The notes under the pieces: model-generated
What the model saw: only the letters and a program-made list of their open reading frames with translations
Database searches by the model: none
Told to the model about the DNA's origin: nothing
In this document: in pieces, positions 6,915-11,336 of the stretch
Position numbering within the stretch: the first letter of the stretch is position 1
Layout: each line of letters opens with the position of its first letter
From: Actinomycetota bacterium
GTDB lineage: Bacteria > Actinomycetota > Actinomycetes > S36-B12 > UBA5976
Assembly (NCBI GenBank): GCA_947491175.1
Contig: CANLIF010000035.1
Span: 1-11,336, forward strand
Direction: 5' to 3'
Length of the DNA: 11,336 nucleotides
Made by a program: the position numbers and the translations under genes

Positions 6915-8513
6915 TTACGCCAGCGAAATCAGGTCTAGATAGTCTTCGTTCCAAAGATCTTCCACGCCGTCGGGCAAAAGCAAGACTCGTTCTGGTGCAA
7001 GTGCAGTAACTGCGCCCTCATCGTGAGTTACCAAGACAACAGAGCCTTCATAGTCATGAAGCGCATCGAGAATTTCGGCTCGACTTGCTGGATCAAGGTT
7101 GTTAGTGGGTTCATCTAAGAGCAGAACGTTGGCTGCCGAAACCACAAGCATCGCTAGACTCAATCGAGTTTTCTCGCCACCTGAAAGCACGCCCGCTGGT
7201 TTAGCCACTGCATCACCTGAAAATAGGAATGAGCCGAGCACACTACGCACCTGGGCGTCGTTCATGTCTCCGGACGCAGTCAGCATGTTCTCAAGAACTG
7301 AGCGTTGTGGATCTAGGGTCTCGTGTTCCTGTGCGTAGTAGCCAATCTTGAGTCCGTGACCCGGCTGAATCTCGCCAGTATCCGCAGTGTCAACTCCAGC
7401 CAGAATCCGTAGCAGAGTTGTCTTACCAGCACCGTTTAGTCCCAGCACAACGACCTTGCTACCTCGGTCAATCGCTAAGTCAACATCAGTGAAGATTTCC
7501 TGTGATCCATACACCCGACTCAGGCCTGTTGCCATAAGTGGAGTTTTTCCGCAGGGAGCAGGTGTAGGGAACCTAAGTTTGGCAACCCGATCCGCTTGCC
7601 GAACGTTCTCTAGGCCACTCATCAATTTATCTGCGCGTTTGAGCATGCTCTGGGCAGCTTTTGCTTTAGATGCTTTCGCGCGCATTCGATCAGCTTGAGC
7701 CTGCAGTACTTGCGCCTGCTTCTCGGTATTTGCACGTTCCCGTTTACGACGACGTTCGTCAGTTTCACGCGAGGTGAGATATTCTTTCCATCCGACATTG
7801 TAAATATCTAAAGTTTGACGATTAGCGTCCAAATAGAACACTCGATTAACGGTTGCCTCGAGTAACTCAACATCGTGACTGATTACCACCAATCCCCCTT
7901 GGTGATTAGCAAGGAAGCTTCGAAGCCACACAATGGAATCAGCGTCTAAGTGGTTTGTCGGTTCATCTAAAAGTAAAGTCTCAGAACCACTAAAAAGAAT
8001 TCTGGCTAACTCAATTCGGCGACGTTGTCCACCAGACAAAGTACCCAAAGTTTGAGCCAAGATTGCAACTGTCAGGCCAACACTTGCTGCCAGCGAAGCA
8101 GCTTCACTTTCGGCTGCGTAACCGCCTGCGGATTGAAAAGATTCCTCAGCGCTGGCGTATTTTCGCATCGCTTTGTCACGGATTTTTTCATCCTGGGAAC
8201 CCATATCAAGTTCGCATTGTCGCATCCGCTTAATCAGTTCATCTAAACCACGCGCACTTAGAATGCGATCCATAGCTATAACATCTAGATCTCCGGTGCG
8301 TGGATCTTGTGGCAAGTACCCAACTGAGGCAGACGTTGCTATCACGCCTTTTGCTGCCTGAATCTGGCCAGCTAGCGCTTTTGTCAGGGTCGTTTTGCCG
8401 GCACCATTTCGCCCAACCAGACCGACTCGATCACCGGTATCCACCCGGAAAGTAGCCCCAGCAAGCAATAGTTCTGCTCCAGCACGCAATTCAATATCTG
8501 TTGCTTGAATCAC
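6915..8513 (-). CDS. ABC-F family ATP-binding protein
   Basis: ABC-F proteins are soluble twin-ATPase proteins that bind the ribosomal E site and act in translation or ribosome protection. The 532-residue product has no membrane segments. Domain 1 has Walker A GRNGAGKT (34-41), signature LSGGQ (159-163) and Walker B LLLDEPTNHLD (180-190). A highly charged Lys/Arg/Ala-rich linker (about 245-310) is the expected P-site interaction segment. Domain 2 has GLNGAGKT (358-365), LSGGE (443-447) and LLLDEPTNNLD (464-474). It ends soon after domain 2, without the C-terminal coiled coil of Uup. The start is GTG at 8513: the in-frame codons back to an upstream TGA contain no start codon, and homologues begin at this point. 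No Shine-Dalgarno sequence precedes it. It lies 62 bases after sufT; from memory, M. tuberculosis also has an ABC-F gene (Rv1473) a little beyond its suf genes. Housekeeping or resistance roles cannot be separated. Confidence 0.9.
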   Translation of the reverse strand: MIQATDIELRAGAELLLAGATFRVDTGDRVGLVGRNGAGKTTLTKALAGQIQAAKGVIATSASVGYLPQDPRTGDLDVIAMDRILSARGLDELIKRMRQCELDMGSQDEKIRDKAMRKYASAEESFQSAGGYAAESEAASLAASVGLTVAILAQTLGTLSGGQRRRIELARILFSGSETLLLDEPTNHLDADSIVWLRSFLANHQGGLVVISHDVELLEATVNRVFYLDANRQTLDIYNVGWKEYLTSRETDERRRKRERANTEKQAQVLQAQADRMRAKASKAKAAQSMLKRADKLMSGLENVRQADRVAKLRFPTPAPCGKTPLMATGLSRVYGSQEIFTDVDLAIDRGSKVVVLGLNGAGKTTLLRILAGVDTADTGEIQPGHGLKIGYYAQEHETLDPQRSVLENMLTASGDMNDAQVRSVLGSFLFSGDAVAKPAGVLSGGEKTRLSLAMLVVSAANVLLLDEPTNNLDPASRAEILDALHDYEGSVVLVTHDEGAVTALAPERVLLLPDGVEDLWNEDYLDLISLA

Positions 8514-8575
8514 GTTGAAAACTAGCCAATCCTTGAGTGTACGAAGATACGCAACCTCAATGTTATCGCGAGAAA
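8514..8575 (-). promoter_or_regulatory. Spacer between sufT and the ABC-F gene
   Basis: In these 62 bases the minus strand holds TACACT (8541-8536) and TATCTT as candidate -10 boxes, with about 22 bases from TACACT to the GTG start. No matched -35 box, no terminator hairpin for the suf operon and no ribosome binding site near the GTG are visible. The ABC-F gene could be read from its own promoter or from the suf operon. Confidence 0.25.
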
Positions 8576-8890
8576 CTACAGGTTGAAACCGAGTGCGCGT
8601 AGCATTTCGCGACCTTCGTCCGTGATCTTGTCAGGACCCCATGGTGGCATCCAAACCCAATTCAACTTGAAGTCTGAAACGTGTCCATCAAGTGCCGCGC
8701 GCGTTTGGTCCTCAATTACATCCGTCAATGGACAAGCTGCTGAAGTAAGTGTCATGTCAATGGTTGCTACGTTGCCTTCATCCACGGTCACTGCATAAAC
8801 CAAGCCAAGGTCGACAACGTTAATTCCAAGTTCTGGGTCAACGACGTCCTTCATTAATTCGAAAACATCATCTTCTTGTAACACGGTCAT
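8576..8890 (-). CDS. sufT: SufT-like DUF59/MIP18 family iron-sulfur assembly factor
   Basis: Proteins of the DUF59 (MIP18) family help maturation or transfer of iron-sulfur clusters; the stand-alone form encoded in suf operons is called SufT. The 104-residue product shows the family core: DPELGINVVDLGLVY (18-32), the TLTSAACPL loop with the single conserved Cys53, and the late WMPPWGPDKIT motif (80-90). Its ATG at 8890 uses the last A of the sufU TAA stop (TAATG), and AAGGAG lies eight bases upstream within sufU, so the two are coupled. The gene order sufC-sufS-sufU-sufT matches the end of the actinobacterial suf cluster (the M. tuberculosis counterpart is Rv1466, from memory). The homologous PaaD proteins are longer and sit in phenylacetate operons, so the context favours SufT. 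Confidence 0.88.
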   Translation of the reverse strand: MTVLQEDDVFELMKDVVDPELGINVVDLGLVYAVTVDEGNVATIDMTLTSAACPLTDVIEDQTRAALDGHVSDFKLNWVWMPPWGPDKITDEGREMLRALGFNL

Positions 8891-9369
8891 TAGTTTTGCT
8901 CCTTGTTTGAATCGGACGAGATTTTAGTTCCACTTAAACTTTCGGCTCCAGCCTGAATTGCCGCATCTTTCCATGCCATCCAAGCCAACAATGCACACTT
9001 GACTCGAGCTGGATACTGCGCAACCCCAGCAAGTGCAATGCCATCCCCCAGTATATCTTCATCAGGCTCAACTGAGCGTTGCAGCATCGACACCAAGTGA
9101 TCAACCGCTGCCGCACCGGAATCGAAGTCGTGTTGGTTAATCTGATCAAACATTATCGAGGCCGATGCCTGGCTGATTGAACAACCTAAACTGTCATAGG
9201 AAACAACGAAGTTACCATCTTCACCGCGGCTGACTCGCAAAGTAATTTCATCTCCACAAGTTGGATTCACGTGGTGCACTTCAGAATCAAACTGCTCTGC
9301 TAGTCCCTTACCATGCGGGCGCTTGTAGTGATCCAAGATGATTTCTTGATACATGTTTTCAAGTTTCAT
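8890..9369 (-). CDS. sufU: SufU zinc-dependent sulfur acceptor for SufS
   Basis: SufU accepts persulfide sulfur from SufS in the SUF pathway of many Gram-positive bacteria; it replaces SufE. The 159-residue product has all four zinc-site residues: Cys38 and Asp40 in NPTCGD, Cys63 in LGCSISQAS, and Cys125 in RVKCALLAW. Each is offset by exactly three from Cys41, Asp43, Cys66 and Cys128 of B. subtilis SufU. The Asp together with the insertion after the first cysteines separates it from scaffold IscU. I chose ATG at 9369 because the product then begins MKLENMYQEI, as homologues do, with GGGG seven bases upstream. An in-frame TTG at 9375 overlaps the sufS stop and is a possible alternative that adds two residues. 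The polar tail (about 143-159, Ser- and Asn-rich) is unremarkable. Confidence 0.92.
   Translation of the reverse strand: MKLENMYQEIILDHYKRPHGKGLAEQFDSEVHHVNPTCGDEITLRVSRGEDGNFVVSYDSLGCSISQASASIMFDQINQHDFDSGAAAVDHLVSMLQRSVEPDEDILGDGIALAGVAQYPARVKCALLAWMAWKDAAIQAGAESLSGTKISSDSNKEQN
8899..8904 (-). promoter_or_regulatory. Ribosome binding site for sufT
   Basis: The minus strand reads AAGGAG within the last codons of sufU, eight bases before the sufT ATG at 8890. It is a strong Shine-Dalgarno sequence and fixes the sufT start. Confidence 0.75.
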
Positions 9370-9371
9370 AA

Positions 9372-10652
9372 TCAAACCCCAAAAAACTTTTTAGCCGAAT
9401 AGATGCCGGCAACGAGTGCATCGACATCCTCAAGGTCGTTGTAGATGTAGAAAGTTGCCCGAGTGGTTGCCTGTACACCAAATCTCAGACACGCCGGCTT
9501 GGCGCAATGCTGGCCAACCCGTACCGCGATTCCACTTTCATCAAGCACTTGACCAACGTCATGCGGATGCAGTCCTTCAAGTACGAATGAAATAGCAGAC
9601 CCACGATCCACACTGCTTTCGGGGCCAATCACGCGCAAACCTGGAATGTCCGACAGTCCAGCTAGGGCGGCTTGCGTCAACATGTGTTCATGTGCGGCAA
9701 CCTGGTCCATACCTATGGCATTTAAATAATCCACAGCCGCCGACATACCAACAGCCTGCGCTGCCATTGGGACTCCGGCTTCAAAGCGTTTGGGCGGGAC
9801 AGCAAAGGTCGTTCGCTCCATAGAAACGACCTCAATCATTGAGCCGCCAGATATGAACGGTGGCATTGCGGAAAGCACTTCAGACTTCCCCCACAAGCAA
9901 CCAATACCAAGCGGACCAAGCATCTTGTGTCCACTCCAAGCGATGAAGTCAACACCAAGTGAAACCACGTCAACTGGCATGTGCGGAACACTCTGACAAG
10001 CATCCAAGAAAACTAGCGCTCCACAAGACTTGGCTAGTTTCACGATCGCAGCGACGTCGTTAACAGTTCCAAGCAAATTTGATTGGTGTGTCACCGCTAC
10101 GATTTTGGTTCGAGGATTGAACAAACCAGTGTCGCTTAAATCTAAGCGACCCTCCTCGGTCAAACCAATCCAGCGAAGTACCGCGCCAGTTTTCTCACAG
10201 AGCTCCTGCCAGGGAACTAAATTTGCGTGGTGCTCCATTTCAGATACGAGAATTTCATCTCCCTCAGCGAGAACAAAGCGTTCAGCACCCTTAGGTAGTT
10301 CCGCGCCACGCATTGACTTTAGTGTCGCATTTAGAAATGAGTAAGAAATTAAGTTAATTGCCTCAGTCGCGTTTTTTGTGAAAACAATCTCTTCAGGTTG
10401 GGCGCCAATGAAACCAGCGATGTTGGCTCTGGCATGTTCGAATGCATCCGTCGCTTCTTCAGCCAGGAGATGCGCGCCTCTATGCACCGCAGCATTGTGG
10501 TTTTCGTAGAAATTGCGCTCTGCATCGAGTACCTGGAAAGGCTTTTGTGAAGTAGCCCCACTATCCAGGTACACCAAACGCTGATCATTGCGAACTGTCC
10601 GTTTAAATATCGGAAAGTCCGCTTTGATCGCAGCGACGTCTAATGTAGCCAT
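9372..10652 (-). CDS. sufS: SufS-type cysteine desulfurase
   Basis: SufS is a pyridoxal-phosphate enzyme that converts cysteine to alanine and holds the freed sulfur as a persulfide for SufU. Group II desulfurase features are present over 426 residues: YLDSGATSQKP near the N-terminus (28-38), EMEHHANLVPW (138-148), Asp217 in FLDACQS, the PLP-binding Lys243 in SGHKMLGP, and the catalytic Cys383 in RVGQHCAKP, followed by a near-standard ATTRATFYIYN. A segment of about 18 extra residues (roughly 108-128) precedes GDEI compared with E. coli SufS, which explains the length above the usual 406 or so. The ATG at 10652 follows the sufC stop by one codon in the same frame, so no other start is possible upstream. 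No strong ribosome binding site is seen, which suggests coupling to sufC. Confidence 0.95.
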   Translation of the reverse strand: MATLDVAAIKADFPIFKRTVRNDQRLVYLDSGATSQKPFQVLDAERNFYENHNAAVHRGAHLLAEEATDAFEHARANIAGFIGAQPEEIVFTKNATEAINLISYSFLNATLKSMRGAELPKGAERFVLAEGDEILVSEMEHHANLVPWQELCEKTGAVLRWIGLTEEGRLDLSDTGLFNPRTKIVAVTHQSNLLGTVNDVAAIVKLAKSCGALVFLDACQSVPHMPVDVVSLGVDFIAWSGHKMLGPLGIGCLWGKSEVLSAMPPFISGGSMIEVVSMERTTFAVPPKRFEAGVPMAAQAVGMSAAVDYLNAIGMDQVAAHEHMLTQAALAGLSDIPGLRVIGPESSVDRGSAISFVLEGLHPHDVGQVLDESGIAVRVGQHCAKPACLRFGVQATTRATFYIYNDLEDVDALVAGIYSAKKFFGV

Positions 10653-10655
10653 AAG

Positions 10656-11336
10656 TTATGCAGTGACGAATTGGGCGTAGCCGTTAGCTTCGATATCGTC
10701 GGCAAGTTCTGGACCGCCTTCACGGACAATGCGGCCGTCATAGAAGACATGAACAAAGTCAGGCTTTACGTACTTCAAAATTCGAGTGAAGTGAGTAATT
10801 AGCAAAACTCCAGTTTCGCCTTTTGCACACACGCGGTTGATTCCCTCAGAAACTACTCGAAGTGCGTCGACATCTAGACCTGAATCGGTTTCGTCCAATA
10901 CCGCAATCTTTGGATGAATTAGCTCCATTTGTAGGATTTCAGTGCGCTTTCGCTCGCCACCAGAAAAACCTTCATTGACATTGCGCTCGGCGAACTGTGG
11001 ATCAATCTGGAGGCCAGCCATTGACTCTTTAAGTTCTTTGATCCAGTGGCGCAGGTTTGGAGCTTCGCCCCGAATAGCGGTAATGGATGTACGCAAGAAG
11101 TTCGATATGGAAACGCCTGGAACTTCAACGGGGTACTGCATCGCTAGGAATAGTCCAGCGCGAGCGCGCTCGTCCACTGACATAGCCAGCACATCTTGGC
11201 CATCAAGTGTTACCGAGCCGCCGGTAATTGAATACTTTGGATGACCTGCGATTGCGTACGCAAGAGTAGATTTACCCGAGCCATTGGGTCCCATGAGAGC
11301 GTGGATCTCGCCTGCCTTAACAGTTAGATCGACACC
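10656..11336 (-). CDS. sufC: SufC, Fe-S scaffold ATPase (partial, N-terminus off window)
   Basis: SufC is the soluble ABC-type ATPase of the SufBCD complex, on which new iron-sulfur clusters are built. The open frame runs to the right window edge, giving 226 visible residues. SufC is usually about 250, so some 20 to 25 N-terminal residues are missing. Seen are Walker A GPNGSGKS (visible residues 16-23), Q-loop Gln67 in AMQYP, the SufC-type signature FSGGERKR (124-131) with EILQM after it, Walker B IAVLDETDSGLD (144-155), and H-loop His182 in ITHF. DETDSGLD instead of DEPT is characteristic of SufC. An internal ATG at 11294 is part of Walker A (MGPNG) and cannot be the true start. sufB and sufD are expected upstream, outside the window. 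sufS follows after a three-base gap. Confidence 0.95.
   Translation of the reverse strand, partial: GVDLTVKAGEIHALMGPNGSGKSTLAYAIAGHPKYSITGGSVTLDGQDVLAMSVDERARAGLFLAMQYPVEVPGVSISNFLRTSITAIRGEAPNLRHWIKELKESMAGLQIDPQFAERNVNEGFSGGERKRTEILQMELIHPKIAVLDETDSGLDVDALRVVSEGINRVCAKGETGVLLITHFTRILKYVKPDFVHVFYDGRIVREGGPELADDIEANGYAQFVTA

Noticed and set aside
10030..10344. Plus-strand ORF of 104 codons inside sufS
   Set aside because: It is antisense to a clear SufS sequence; there is no ribosome binding site or family signature.

Overview
The window looks like core chromosome of a streamlined actinobacterium with G+C close to one half by eye, possibly from the freshwater or marine lineages with small genomes such as Nanopelagicales. 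The case for Actinomycetota rests on gene content: a DUF3099 membrane protein, a SUF cluster of the sufC-sufS-sufU-sufT type using SufU rather than SufE, a dodecin, and an ABC exporter and ABC-F protein that both resemble actinobacterial versions. The exact lineage is inference. Almost all of the DNA is coding. No intergenic gap exceeds 80 bases, two convergent gene pairs share their stop codons, and several same-strand neighbours overlap or nearly touch. I saw no tRNA, rRNA, CRISPR array, insertion sequence, phage gene or convincing intrinsic terminator.

Layout from left to right. (1) 1-666, minus: fabG, cut off at its C-terminus by the window edge. (2) 736-3599, plus: a tldD-tldE pair encoding the two halves of a TldD/TldE metalloprotease, divergent from fabG. 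(3) 3596-3808, minus: a dodecin flavin-binding protein, tail-to-tail with tldE. (4) 3886-4965, plus: a DUF3099 membrane protein and a SURF1-family cytochrome oxidase assembly protein, divergent from dodecin. (5) 4962-11336, minus: one long same-strand run, which transcription reads as sufC (5' end outside the window), sufS, sufU, sufT, then an ABC-F ATPase and a half-size ABC exporter.

How the genes work together. SufC is the ATPase of the SufBCD scaffold, SufS takes sulfur from cysteine, SufU accepts and relays that sulfur, and SufT is a maturation or transfer accessory. sufB and sufD should lie just right of position 11336. The ABC-F protein probably acts on ribosomes and the exporter at the membrane. 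They follow the suf genes with gaps of 62 and 75 bases, so co-transcription is possible but not shown. FabG serves fatty acid elongation, SURF1 serves respiration, and TldD/TldE acts in peptide processing.

I found no clear undescribed system. Everything recognisable is a known family. The items most worth a second look are the tail-to-tail TTAA stop sharing, the inserts in SufS and the exporter, the TldD/TldE pair without a visible peptide substrate, and possible regulatory DNA in the short divergent gaps.
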